Shown: piece after piece, positions 25,912-34,664 of the stretch | How the letters are laid out: each line of letters begins with the position of its first letter | Position numbering within the stretch: position 1 is the stretch's first letter | Origin: Deltaproteobacteria bacterium | GTDB lineage: Bacteria > BMS3Abin14 | DNA: 64,000 nucleotides | NCBI GenBank assembly: GCA_013151915.1 | Contig: JAADHJ010000008.1 | Span: 1 to 64,000, forward strand | Direction of reading: 5' to 3' | Made by a program: the position numbers and the translations under genes | Notes under the pieces: generated by a model | What the model was told of the DNA's origin: nothing | What the model saw: only the letters and a program-made list of their open reading frames with translations | Database searches by the model: none

Positions 25912-27088
25912 CACCACCGACATCCTTTGCGTCTGCGAAAGGGCCCTTGATTGGGCCAGGGAACAGAATTACACAGGCTGGGAGAAGCACGACGCGCTCA
26001 ACAGCCCCATGCTCAGGGTCCTTTCCCTCGGGCGAAAGTGGCCCCGCATCTTCCTCACTCAAGGGATCATGCGGGCGCCCGTGAACATACGGCCGCTCCT
26101 GGGGGTAAGGAAACACAGGAACCCCAAGGGCGCCGCCCTTTTCGCCCGGGCCTACCTGAACCTTTACAGGCTGACGGGAAACGAACGCTACCGTGACGAG
26201 GCGAAGCTCATCCTCCAATGGCTTCTTGACAACCCGGCCAAGGGTTTCACCGGCCTGTCCTGGGGCTATCCCTACCCATGGCAGGACCTGGGGTTCTATG
26301 CTCCCCCCGGCTTTCCCAACAGAATCGTCACCTATTTTGTCGGCAGAGCCCTGATCCACGCATGGGAAGTGCTGGATGACCGGAAATACCTCGACGCCGC
26401 CCAGCGAGCGGTGGAATTCGTCCTCAAAGAGCCAAAAATTCTGTACGAGGACGACTCCATGAAATGCCTGAGCTACGTCCCCTCTCCCGATATCTCCATG
26501 GCGGTGATGGACGTCCCCGCCCTGTGCGGGGCCCTTTGCGCCATGGTCGGGAAGCACACCGGACGGCAGGACCTGGGGGACGAGGCATTCAGGCTCATAA
26601 ACTGGGTGGCGGACAAGCAGTCGGACTATGGGGCATGGTTCTACACTGATCCGCCGGACGACAGTCATATTACCCACGACAACTACCACACGGGAGAGAT
26701 CGTGGACTCGATCCTGGAATATGAACAGTACTCCGGGGACACCGGTTTCCAGGACACTTACCAAACCGGTCTGGGATATTATCGTGAAAACCTGTTCACT
26801 TCCGAAGCCCGTCCGAAATGGATGAACGATAGAGAATACCCCCACGACATTCACGGCTACTCCCAGGGGATCATCACCTTTACCATGGCCGGTGACCTGG
26901 TTTTCGCAGGCAGGGTTGCCAATGCCGCTATTGAGGATATGTGGAACGAAAGGGATGGCCGCTTTTACTACCAGAAACGGCGCAATCAAACTCTGAACTA
27001 CACCCCCATGCGCTGGGCCCAGGGTTGGATGAGTTATGCCCTGAGTTCCCTCGCCCTGGCACAGACAGAGAGGAGGGCAGCGCCATGA
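25904..27088 (+). CDS. Uncharacterised alpha/alpha-toroid protein of glycan loci
   Basis: 394 residues from ATG 25904. Helical repeats with aromatic, Gly-rich turns (ARAYLNLYRLTGNERYRDEA, LQWLLDNPAKGF, WGYPYPWQD, DNYHTGEIVDSILEYEQYSG, YPHDIHGYSQGIITF) point to a six-hairpin glycosidase-like alpha/alpha barrel. No signal peptide is seen. Similar proteins recur in polysaccharide clusters under misleading database names; a demonstrated activity is not known to me. It overlaps AsnB and the methyltransferase, so it is part of the operon and probably acts on a sugar or glycan intermediate in the cytoplasm. Confidence 0.6.
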   Translation: MTNTTDILCVCERALDWAREQNYTGWEKHDALNSPMLRVLSLGRKWPRIFLTQGIMRAPVNIRPLLGVRKHRNPKGAALFARAYLNLYRLTGNERYRDEAKLILQWLLDNPAKGFTGLSWGYPYPWQDLGFYAPPGFPNRIVTYFVGRALIHAWEVLDDRKYLDAAQRAVEFVLKEPKILYEDDSMKCLSYVPSPDISMAVMDVPALCGALCAMVGKHTGRQDLGDEAFRLINWVADKQSDYGAWFYTDPPDDSHITHDNYHTGEIVDSILEYEQYSGDTGFQDTYQTGLGYYRENLFTSEARPKWMNDREYPHDIHGYSQGIITFTMAGDLVFAGRVANAAIEDMWNERDGRFYYQKRRNQTLNYTPMRWAQGWMSYALSSLALAQTERRAAP

Positions 27089-27897
27089 TCGGGCGTGAAC
27101 AGCGCTTCCACCCATCTTATTCGGCGCTGGAAAAGGCCTACATATCTCTTCTCGGGGTTCCGGTGGTGGGACTCAGGATACGCGCCCGTAACATCATGAA
27201 CCTTCTTCCCCCTGACTTGAATCCGACAAGCGTGTTGGATGCGGGAAGCGGGCCGGGAGTCATAACCTTCCTCCTGGCTAAAAAGTACCCGGAAGCAAAG
27301 ATACTTGGGATAGACACGGTTCCCGGGGAGATCGAGGCGTGCCGGAAGATAGCCGGCGCCGCGGTCATGCAGAACACAGATTTCGAGGTTGCCGACATCC
27401 AGAACTTTTCTTATGAGAACAGGTTTGATCTTGTGGTGTGCGTCGATATCCTGGAACATATCGAGGACGACGCACATGCCCTTAAAAAACTCCATGGCGC
27501 CCTTAATCCAGGGGGGGTGCTTCTGCTCCATGTTCCCTCGAAATACAGGAGATATCCGGTTTTCCGAAGAAGCCTGAACCTGGATGTTCCTACACATGTC
27601 CGCCGTGGTTATCAACTTGATGCTATCTCGAGGATGGCCCGAGAGACCGATTTTGAGGTGTTGGACTATGGATACACCTACGGATTCCTTGAGACACTGG
27701 CAAACAACATCAGCTATGTAATCACAAAGGCGCGGAAAAAGAATAAAGAAATCTATGCGATTGCGTTTCCCTTGTTGAACCTTATCAGCTGGCTCGGCAG
27801 ATACTCCAGGCCTCAAGATCTTGGGGCGGGCATCTTTATGATCTGCAAAAAAAGATCAAGCTACTACAACATAACCAAGGAGATCGAAGATGTCTGA
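27085..27897 (+). CDS. Class I SAM-dependent methyltransferase
   Basis: 270 residues from the ATG overlapping the previous stop (ATGA). The SAM-binding motif VLDAGSGPGVITFLLAKK is followed by ILGIDTVPGE, DFEVADIQNF, and FDLVVCVDILEHIEDD (motif IV-like). It is UbiE/COQ5-like, acting on a small molecule or glycan. The substrate in this locus is unknown; a sugar O- or N-methylation is plausible. Confidence 0.8.
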   Translation: MIGREQRFHPSYSALEKAYISLLGVPVVGLRIRARNIMNLLPPDLNPTSVLDAGSGPGVITFLLAKKYPEAKILGIDTVPGEIEACRKIAGAAVMQNTDFEVADIQNFSYENRFDLVVCVDILEHIEDDAHALKKLHGALNPGGVLLLHVPSKYRRYPVFRRSLNLDVPTHVRRGYQLDAISRMARETDFEVLDYGYTYGFLETLANNISYVITKARKKNKEIYAIAFPLLNLISWLGRYSRPQDLGAGIFMICKKRSSYYNITKEIEDV

Positions 27898-29254
27898 TCA
27901 GCTAAAAGACAAAATTTACAATTTGATCCTGCCGGCCCCATTACTGATCAGTGCCAAACGGATAGGTTTGATCAAACTATTCAAAATGCTGTTTGAAATC
28001 GGGCTCAGCTATATATCCGTTGTATGGTATTTACTTTGGAGAAGGGGCCCCATGGCGGCCTGGAAATTCGTCAGCGTCAAACTTTTCACTCCCGTGGGAC
28101 CGGGTGGAGCGGGCATCTGGTGGTTTTTCACCGGGTGGTTCATCCGCCGTTTCCCCCAACTTTACGGTATGCCCAAGCAACTCGAACTGGAGATAACGAC
28201 AACATGTGCGAAAAAATGCATTCATTGCGAACATACCTACTGGTCCAAGGAATCCCAATCGATCAAGCAAATGTCCTATGATGAAGTGATCAGCATACTC
28301 GAGCAGTTCCCGGGATTGCGGTGGGCAAGTCTGGTGGGCGAAGGCAGTTCTTTTGAGCACAAGGAAATGAAGCGTTTCATCAGGTACCTCCGAGACCATA
28401 ATATCATGTCCTATATTCCCGATCATATGTGTGATTATGACGATGAACTGATCGAGTATATCGTTGACAACGACATGGAAGGGATCGTTCTGTCCTTCGA
28501 TGGCGCCAGCAAAGAGACCTACGAAGCAATTAAGGTTGGCTGTAAGCATGAGCGGACCATCGAAAACCTGAAAAAGATGGTCGAGATGAAAAAACGCAAA
28601 GGTTCTCCTTTCCCCGAGATCATGTTCGTCTACATCGCCATGAAGAACAACGTCCACGAGATCCCCGATTTCGTCGATCTGGTCGGAAGTATCGGCAACC
28701 GGGAGGAGTTCGGGGCCGGTTCGAGAATCGGCATCATCCGCCTTCTCGCCTTCAAGCAGATCCTTCACCTGCAGATGGAGGACATTCCCCGGGATATCAT
28801 TGATGAAGCCTACAGAAGAGCGGATAAACATGGAATACTGGTTAATTTCACCGGTACCAATGTCCGTGAGGAGCTACCCGATCCTTCCTGCTGCATGGCC
28901 TGGATGGAGCCATATATCATGATGGACGGTTACGTCTCCCAGTGCTGCGCCGTGTTCATTTCCAACAACAGAGATTTCATCCGTGATCATTCCCACGGAA
29001 ACGTCCTGAAAGAAAAGTTCCGGGATATCTGGTACAGCAATTCCTATAAGACCCTCAGATACACCATCAACAAACCGGACAGGCCTATCCCGATGCAGTG
29101 TGCCGGCTGCCGGATCTTCAACACCCTGCCGAGGGAGAAAAAGTTCGGGATCATCGACACCCGGACGGACAAAGTCATGACGCTCAGGGAGTTTTGCGAC
29201 GGCCACATGGGTGAGAACATGAAGTGGCGATACGAAGATGTGGATATGGATTAA
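27890..29254 (+). CDS. Radical SAM protein with SPASM-like C-terminus
   Basis: 454 residues. The radical SAM site CAKKCIHC (CxxxCxxC) near residue 104 follows LELEITTTCA, and LSFDGASKETYEAI is typical of this group. A C-terminal cysteine set (DPSCCMAW, SQCCAVF, QCAGCRIF) suggests a SPASM/twitch auxiliary cluster. The N-terminal 90 residues include a hydrophobic stretch (SYISVVWYLLW). It overlaps the methyltransferase gene by eight bases. Such enzymes in glycan loci may epimerise, dehydrate or link sugars; the reaction here is unknown. Confidence 0.8.
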   Translation: MSDQLKDKIYNLILPAPLLISAKRIGLIKLFKMLFEIGLSYISVVWYLLWRRGPMAAWKFVSVKLFTPVGPGGAGIWWFFTGWFIRRFPQLYGMPKQLELEITTTCAKKCIHCEHTYWSKESQSIKQMSYDEVISILEQFPGLRWASLVGEGSSFEHKEMKRFIRYLRDHNIMSYIPDHMCDYDDELIEYIVDNDMEGIVLSFDGASKETYEAIKVGCKHERTIENLKKMVEMKKRKGSPFPEIMFVYIAMKNNVHEIPDFVDLVGSIGNREEFGAGSRIGIIRLLAFKQILHLQMEDIPRDIIDEAYRRADKHGILVNFTGTNVREELPDPSCCMAWMEPYIMMDGYVSQCCAVFISNNRDFIRDHSHGNVLKEKFRDIWYSNSYKTLRYTINKPDRPIPMQCAGCRIFNTLPREKKFGIIDTRTDKVMTLREFCDGHMGENMKWRYEDVDMD

Positions 29255-29287
29255 GGAAACACGGTCGGCAAGAGGAGGTACAGTCCC

Positions 29288-30040
29288 ATGGAACAGAAGA
29301 TAAAGGCGCTTATCCTGGCTGGAGGAAGAGGGAAGAGGCTCAACGAGAGATCTTCGGATCTCAACAAGTGCATGCTGCCCATGAACGGACGGCCCCTTAT
29401 TTCCTACAGTCTGAACAACGCCGTCCGGGCAGGTGTAAGTGAAATCGTCATCGTGGTAGGCTACCGTGCCGAAGATATCATCAACGAGTTCGGCAATGAA
29501 TATAACGGCACCCGTATCCGATACGCCATTCAACATGAGCGCAAAGGTCTCGTCCACGCTATCGAAACTGCGCGGGAGGCCATCGATGGGCACGATTTCA
29601 TGACCTTCCTTGGAGACGAGGTCATGGTGGGCCCTCGACACTCGGAGATGATCAGGTACTTCGGAACGGAAGGGTGTTTTGTGACCTGCGGGGTTATCCA
29701 TGCAAAGGACACATCGGAGATATCCAGGACCTACGCCGTCATCCAGGATGACGGCGACACCGTGTTCCGACTCATAGAAAAGCCCAGGCGGCCCTTAAAC
29801 AGCACCCAGGGAACCGGTAACTGTATCTTTCGCAACGCCATCTTCGACTATATAGAAGAGACCCCCATCAGCCAGAAACGCGGCGAAAAGGAACTGGTGG
29901 ATATGATCCAGTGCGCCATCGACGACGGACAGACGGTCAAGACATTCAACATCGGATCGGAGTACTTCAACATCAACATCGAGGAAGATATCGAGAGGTT
30001 CGAAAAGCTTCTCCGGGATGCTGGAAGGAGAGAATCATGA
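29288..30040 (+). CDS. Sugar-1-phosphate nucleotidyltransferase-like protein
   Basis: 250 residues. The nucleotidyl transferase signature is LILAGGRGKRLNERSSDLNK (Lys placement as in RmlA/RfbF families), with FLGDEVMVGP as the metal-binding acidic pair and LIEKPRRP. The ribosome site AGAGGAGG precedes the ATG. It probably activates a sugar phosphate for the epimerase encoded next, with which it overlaps by four bases. The nucleotide (CDP, UDP or dTDP) cannot be told from sequence alone. Confidence 0.85.
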   Translation: MEQKIKALILAGGRGKRLNERSSDLNKCMLPMNGRPLISYSLNNAVRAGVSEIVIVVGYRAEDIINEFGNEYNGTRIRYAIQHERKGLVHAIETAREAIDGHDFMTFLGDEVMVGPRHSEMIRYFGTEGCFVTCGVIHAKDTSEISRTYAVIQDDGDTVFRLIEKPRRPLNSTQGTGNCIFRNAIFDYIEETPISQKRGEKELVDMIQCAIDDGQTVKTFNIGSEYFNINIEEDIERFEKLLRDAGRRES

Positions 30041-31065
30041 AAGTTCTTGTGACAGGAGGGTGCGGCTTCATCGGATCCCATGTGTGCGAGTTTTACAGAA
30101 ACATGGAATGGGATGTGGTTTCTTACGACAGCATGACCAAGTTCGAACTTAGCAAAACCGGTTACGACCTCGATCTGGTCAGGAACTTCAACTGGGATTA
30201 CCTGGAAAAGATCGGGGTCAAGAGGGTCAAAAAGGACATACGGGACCTCGACGACCTCCTGGCAGAGGCGGACGGCTGCGATTTCATTGTTCATACGGCA
30301 GCCCAACCGGCCATGACCCTGTCCATGGAAGAGCCATGGCTGGACCTCACGACGAACCTGATCGGCACCTACAACGTCCTGGAAACAGCACGGCAGATCA
30401 AGGTCCCTGTGGTGAACTGCAGCTCCATCCATGTCTACGGAACGGGCATCAACGAAACCATAAGGGAAGAGGAAACACGATACATCCGGACTCCCGCCGG
30501 GATCGCGGAGGATCATGAACTCATGACGGGGAATATCACCCCCTTGCACGCCTCCAAGATGGCGGCGGAACACTATGTCAGGATGTTCACCGACACTTTC
30601 GGGGTCAGAGCCGCGACATTTCGCCTGACGGGTCTTTACGGAACCAGGCAGTTCGGCGGCGAAGACCACGGGTGGGTGGCCAACTTCACAATCAAAGCCG
30701 CCATCGGACGACCCGTGACGGTCTTTAACACAGGCAAGCAGCTTCGCGACATCCTGTTCGCCCCGGATGTCTGCCACGCTTTTCATTCCTTTTACGAAAA
30801 CCCCGTGCCCGGGACGTACAACATCGGCGGCGGCGAGAAGACCATGATTTCCCTTATCGAGTGCATCGAGTACCTTGGGGAACTTGCCGGCGGGCCTGTC
30901 GAGGTCCACTTCGGAGGGGAGCGTTTCGGCGACCTTTACTACTTCGTATGCAACTCTTCCAAGGCCAAAAAAACCCTCGGGTGGGAGGCGCAGACGGAAC
31001 CGAGGGACGGGATCAAGGCTCTTTACGACTGGGCGGTGGAAAACCGGCGGGTTTTCGGAGCCTGA
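30037..31065 (+). CDS. Extended SDR nucleotide-sugar epimerase/dehydratase, active-site Tyr replaced
   Basis: 342 residues. The NAD-binding motif VLVTGGCGFIGSHVCEF and the HTAAQPA and NCSSIHVYG strands are intact. The helix that normally has YxxxK reads TPLHASKMAAEHYV, so Leu (TTG codon) sits where the catalytic Tyr is expected while Lys remains. It most resembles CDP-paratose/tyvelose 2-epimerase-like proteins. It overlaps the nucleotidyltransferase gene by ATGA. The function is therefore a nucleotide-sugar modification, but the chemistry may differ from standard SDRs. Confidence 0.8.
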   Translation: MKVLVTGGCGFIGSHVCEFYRNMEWDVVSYDSMTKFELSKTGYDLDLVRNFNWDYLEKIGVKRVKKDIRDLDDLLAEADGCDFIVHTAAQPAMTLSMEEPWLDLTTNLIGTYNVLETARQIKVPVVNCSSIHVYGTGINETIREEETRYIRTPAGIAEDHELMTGNITPLHASKMAAEHYVRMFTDTFGVRAATFRLTGLYGTRQFGGEDHGWVANFTIKAAIGRPVTVFNTGKQLRDILFAPDVCHAFHSFYENPVPGTYNIGGGEKTMISLIECIEYLGELAGGPVEVHFGGERFGDLYYFVCNSSKAKKTLGWEAQTEPRDGIKALYDWAVENRRVFGA

Positions 31066-31080
31066 TACAAAAGGCGCTTC

Positions 31081-32277
31081 ATGCACATCACCCACGTCTT
31101 CCCCAAATTCAAGGAGGTTCACGGCGGAGCCGAGCCGGTGATCTTCAACCTGCTCCGGTGCCTTGGCGATCAGGGGATCAAGAACACCCTCGTCACCGGC
31201 GGTTTTCCGGACTCCCTGGGAGAGCAGCTGGACTATAGGGTGGAGTTGGTAACCCCTCCACGCGCCCTCACTCCCTCTTTTAAAAACGTGCTCCTTGCCG
31301 CCTTTGCCAACCTGACCTCTACAGCGATCCTTCCCTTTTTCTTTCCCAGACAGACTGATGTCGTGTGTTTTCACACCGAAACGGTGGTTCCGGCTCTCGC
31401 CCTTTACAAGGTCCTGCGGCGGCGGCAGCCGGCCATCTACTTTTGCTACCAGCCGCCGCGCTTCGCCTACGACACCGGCGCAGAAACCTCCCGGTCGGGG
31501 GGACTGGTGGGGCGCCTGGTACCCCTGTTCGCGGCCGTTTACCGACCCTTCGACAGGGCCGCAGTGAAAAAGACCCACTCGGTCTTCACCTTTTCCACCG
31601 GCTACGGCAAATGGATCGAGAGAATCTACGGAATCGAGGGGGTGAAAGTGATACCACCAGGCATCCAGCGGCCGGAAAAGGTTCCTCCCCTGCCTCCTGC
31701 CATCGCTAAAGCACTTGAGGGAAAAGGGCCGGTCCTCTGTTTTACCGGAAAGTTGACCCCTTGGAAGAACGTGGACAGGCTCATCAACATCACCGGACTC
31801 CTCCGAAGAAAGTTTCCGGATATCGCGTGCCTTGTCGTAGGAAACGGCCCCTCCCTGGGCGCACTGAAGGAACAGGTTGCAAGGATGGACCTTTCAGACA
31901 ATATCCTGTTCCCGGGCTACGTCGGGCCTGGAGAAGTGTTTTCCTATTATGATGTGGCCGACCTTTTCGTTATTCTCGAACAGAACATCTCCTTCGGTCT
32001 GTGCCTTGTAGAGGCCAACTCCAGCGGAGTACCCGCTATGGCGTTCAAAGCCGGAGGTCCACTTGACATCATCGAGGACGGGAAAAACGGCTTCCTCATC
32101 CCTCCGGATGAAAACGACCAGGAGATCGCCAAAAGGATCGGAAATATCCTGAAATCCTCGGAGACTTTGAGCGGCATGAAGAAACACTCTCTTGAAATTG
32201 CCGCCCGGTTCACCTGGGAACGGTTCGCGACCCGTTTCGTGAATCTCGCTGAATCCATTTCCCATGGTAAGGTTTGA
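31081..32277 (+). CDS. GT4-family glycosyltransferase
   Basis: 398 residues, GT-B fold: N-terminal HITHVFPKFKEVHGGAEPVI, C-terminal LCFTGKLTPWKNVDRLINI, LVVGNGPSLGALKEQV, YYDVADLFVILEQNISFGLC and LVEANSSGVPAMAFKAGGP (the EX7E motif of retaining GT4 enzymes, here with Q..SFGL and E). It starts 16 bases after the epimerase. Probably cytoplasmic-face glycan assembly; donor and acceptor are unknown. Confidence 0.85.
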   Translation: MHITHVFPKFKEVHGGAEPVIFNLLRCLGDQGIKNTLVTGGFPDSLGEQLDYRVELVTPPRALTPSFKNVLLAAFANLTSTAILPFFFPRQTDVVCFHTETVVPALALYKVLRRRQPAIYFCYQPPRFAYDTGAETSRSGGLVGRLVPLFAAVYRPFDRAAVKKTHSVFTFSTGYGKWIERIYGIEGVKVIPPGIQRPEKVPPLPPAIAKALEGKGPVLCFTGKLTPWKNVDRLINITGLLRRKFPDIACLVVGNGPSLGALKEQVARMDLSDNILFPGYVGPGEVFSYYDVADLFVILEQNISFGLCLVEANSSGVPAMAFKAGGPLDIIEDGKNGFLIPPDENDQEIAKRIGNILKSSETLSGMKKHSLEIAARFTWERFATRFVNLAESISHGKV

Positions 32278-32521
32278 AAACAGCATCATGATCAAGGTCA
32301 TCCTCAACTCCCCGTGCAACTACTACACCTCGGTGGAGATCCTGGAAACTTTCGAATTCATCCGGACCACACCGCTCAACAAGGTCCAGGTGTTCCTGCC
32401 CGTCCCCTACCCTGGCACAAAACTATGGCACTATGCCATCGAGAGGGGTATGATCCCTCCTTCAGACCGTCCGTTACGGATGCCCGGAATGATCCGGCGG
32501 CGGGAAAGCCTACACAGATGA
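32264..32521 (+). pseudogene. Remnant of a B12-binding/radical SAM protein C-terminus
   Basis: An 85-residue frame whose centre, TTPLNKVQVFLPVPYPGTKL followed by AIERGMIPP, is typical of the C-terminal part of B12-binding radical SAM enzymes (the PYPGT motif), but the B12 domain and the CxxxCxxC site are absent. It overlaps the preceding and following genes. It is best read as a gene remnant left by a deletion; its in-frame ATG at 32288 could still be translated. Confidence 0.55.
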
Positions 32522-33477
32522 ACCGTCGATGGGTCCAGATCGTCGGCTTTGTGATTATCTGCGGAGCGACCCTGCTCTACATCCTGTTATTCAGGGACCA
32601 GACCCAACTCCTGAAAAATGTCAGGATCAGCCGCCTGTGGCTCCTGTTGACAGCCTCCTTTGTCATGGTGGTTACAACGGGGCTTACCAACGCCCTTCTC
32701 GTCAAGATCCTCGGTGTGCGGCTTACCACCTTCGAGTACTCCAGCCTGTCTTTTCTCACCACCTTTGCCAACTATTTCGGCCCGTTAAGGGCCGGGGCCG
32801 CAGTCCGAGCCACATACCTCAGGATGGTCAAGGGACTCCCCATCTCTGCCTACGCCGGCGTCATGGTAGCGAACTCCCTGATCCTGTTCTTCGTCTCGGG
32901 GATCACGGGGCTTAGTCTGCTTCTGGCGGGCTATTACTACTACGGGTTGATATCCCCGGAACTGGTTCTGGCCTGTCTGATCTTTACCGGATTTGCCGTC
33001 GCCGCCAAAATCGTGCGTTTACCATCCTTCAAGCGAGAGGGGCGAATTTACAACATGTTCCGGCTCGCCGCGACAGGACTCGACACCATCAGATCCCAGC
33101 ACCTGGGCCTCACGGAAGTCATTTTATCTATCCTCCTTCAGTACATTGTCGCCGCATTTGTCATTTACGCCGCTTACCACGCGATGGGAATCAGTATCCC
33201 TTTACTGCCGGCCTTTATCATCGGCGTTTTCAACGCCATGTCCGGTTACCTTTCCATCACACCCAACAACCTTGGACTCCAGGAGGCCGCTATCGGGTAC
33301 CTTGGCATGATAACCGGGCTCGGCCTTAACGAAAGTCTCCTGGCTGCAGCGCTCATACGGGGAGGGCAGGTGGCGGTTGTGTTTCTGCTCACTCCGGCCT
33401 GCTGGTTCTGGCTTCTAAGACCGGCGGGGATAAACATCATGGGCAAAGCCCCGGATCCCCATGGAGATCCGTCGTGA
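32518..33477 (+). CDS. LPG-synthase transmembrane domain (AglD2/UPF0104) flippase-like protein
   Basis: 319 residues from ATG 32518 with about eight hydrophobic segments. LTTFANYFGPLRAGAAVRATYL and YLSITPNNLGLQEAAIGYLG are characteristic of the lysylphosphatidylglycerol synthase TM family (PF03706), many of which are integral membrane proteins of glycan loci. The catalytic LPG-synthase C-domain is absent. Probable role in lipid or lipid-linked substrate movement (inference). It overlaps the next gene by four bases (GTGA). Confidence 0.75.
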   Translation: MNRRWVQIVGFVIICGATLLYILLFRDQTQLLKNVRISRLWLLLTASFVMVVTTGLTNALLVKILGVRLTTFEYSSLSFLTTFANYFGPLRAGAAVRATYLRMVKGLPISAYAGVMVANSLILFFVSGITGLSLLLAGYYYYGLISPELVLACLIFTGFAVAAKIVRLPSFKREGRIYNMFRLAATGLDTIRSQHLGLTEVILSILLQYIVAAFVIYAAYHAMGISIPLLPAFIIGVFNAMSGYLSITPNNLGLQEAAIGYLGMITGLGLNESLLAAALIRGGQVAVVFLLTPACWFWLLRPAGINIMGKAPDPHGDPS

Positions 33478-34517
33478 AAGTTCTGCTCGATATCCTCCAC
33501 CCCGCCCACGTCCATTTTTTCCGGAACGCTATCAGCGAACTGGAATCGGGCGGCCATGAGGTCATCGTTACCGCCCGTGACAAGGATCTTACCCTGCGGC
33601 TGCTGGACCTTTACAGGATCACCTATAACTGCATCAGCAGCGAGGCCGGCACAAAGACCGGCCTTGCAAAGGAACTTATCTCCAGGAACTGGAAAATGGC
33701 GAGGATCATCCGCAGGGGAAAACCGGACGTAATAGCCAGCATCGGCGGGATTTCCACTGCCCAGGCTGGGTTCCTCACCAGGACACGAAACTACATCTTT
33801 TACGATACGGAGAACGCGACATTATCCAATCTTATCTCCTATCCATTCGCCACAGAGGTTGTAACCCCCGAATGCTACCAAGGAAAGGTCAGGGGTCACC
33901 ACACAACCTATCCCGGCTACCATGAACTTGCCTATCTGCATCCCGACCGGTTCAAAGCGAACCCGGCCATTCTCCTTGAACACGGCGTGAACCCAGGTGA
34001 ACCCTATTCGGTCGTTCGCTTCGTATCCTGGAAAGCCCTTCACGATGTGAAGGCGAAAGGGTTCTCGGTCGAAGAAAAAGTGCGCCTGACCAGGGTTCTG
34101 GAAAAGTATGGCAAGGTCTATATCACAAGCGAATCGCCCCTGCCGGAGGAGTTCGATCGCTTCAGACTTCCCATACCGCCTCACCAGGTTCACCACCTTC
34201 TGGCCTTCGCCAGGCTTTTCATCGGTGAGAGCGCGACCATGGCATCCGAAAGCTGTATCCTAGGGACACCATTCATCTATCTGGACAAGGTGGGCCGGGG
34301 GTATACCAACGAACAGGATAACCGTTACGGGCTGGGTTTCAATTTCCGCCCGTGGGAAGCGCCGGATGCTATTTCAAAGGCGGAGGAGGTGTTGTCAGGC
34401 AACATGAAAAATAATCCCAGGCTCTATAAAGCGGTTGCCCGAATGCTGGATGAGAAAATTGACGTCACAAAATTCATCGTGGGTAAGCTCCTTGGAGAAA
34501 ATTCGGCCCGCGAGTGA
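33474..34517 (+). CDS. DUF354 family GT-B-like protein
   Basis: 347 residues. The N-terminus VLLDILHPAHVHFFRNAISE and VIASIGGISTAQAGFLTRT, and the C-terminal FIGESATMASESCILGTPFI, match DUF354 (PF04007), which has a GT-B fold similar to UDP-GlcNAc 2-epimerase and MurG-like enzymes. It is present in many archaeal and bacterial surface-glycan loci; activity is uncharacterised. It is the last gene of the glycan operon before a 147-base gap. Confidence 0.8.
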   Translation: MKVLLDILHPAHVHFFRNAISELESGGHEVIVTARDKDLTLRLLDLYRITYNCISSEAGTKTGLAKELISRNWKMARIIRRGKPDVIASIGGISTAQAGFLTRTRNYIFYDTENATLSNLISYPFATEVVTPECYQGKVRGHHTTYPGYHELAYLHPDRFKANPAILLEHGVNPGEPYSVVRFVSWKALHDVKAKGFSVEEKVRLTRVLEKYGKVYITSESPLPEEFDRFRLPIPPHQVHHLLAFARLFIGESATMASESCILGTPFIYLDKVGRGYTNEQDNRYGLGFNFRPWEAPDAISKAEEVLSGNMKNNPRLYKAVARMLDEKIDVTKFIVGKLLGENSARE

Positions 34518-34664
34518 TTGACGGTAAACGTATTGAAAAACAAGGATAAAAAGGTTACCTTGACCCACTGGAAACCCAGGAGAAAACCCACGTGTTGAAG
34601 CCTGTGATTCAGCCTTCTCGAGTCCCCGGGAAACGACACAGGAAGGGATGCGAAACCACTACTT

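Noticed and set aside
25775-27115. Minus-strand open frame of 446 codons opposite the alpha/alpha-toroid gene
   Set aside because: Antisense to an operon gene with overlaps on both sides; composition is low in structured motifs and no ribosome site is seen.
29848-31578. Long minus-strand open frame (576 codons) opposite the nucleotidyltransferase, epimerase and GT4 genes
   Set aside because: It lies wholly antisense to three genes with clear family motifs and has no recognisable domain or start signal; long antisense frames are expected from the codon bias of this GC-rich DNA.
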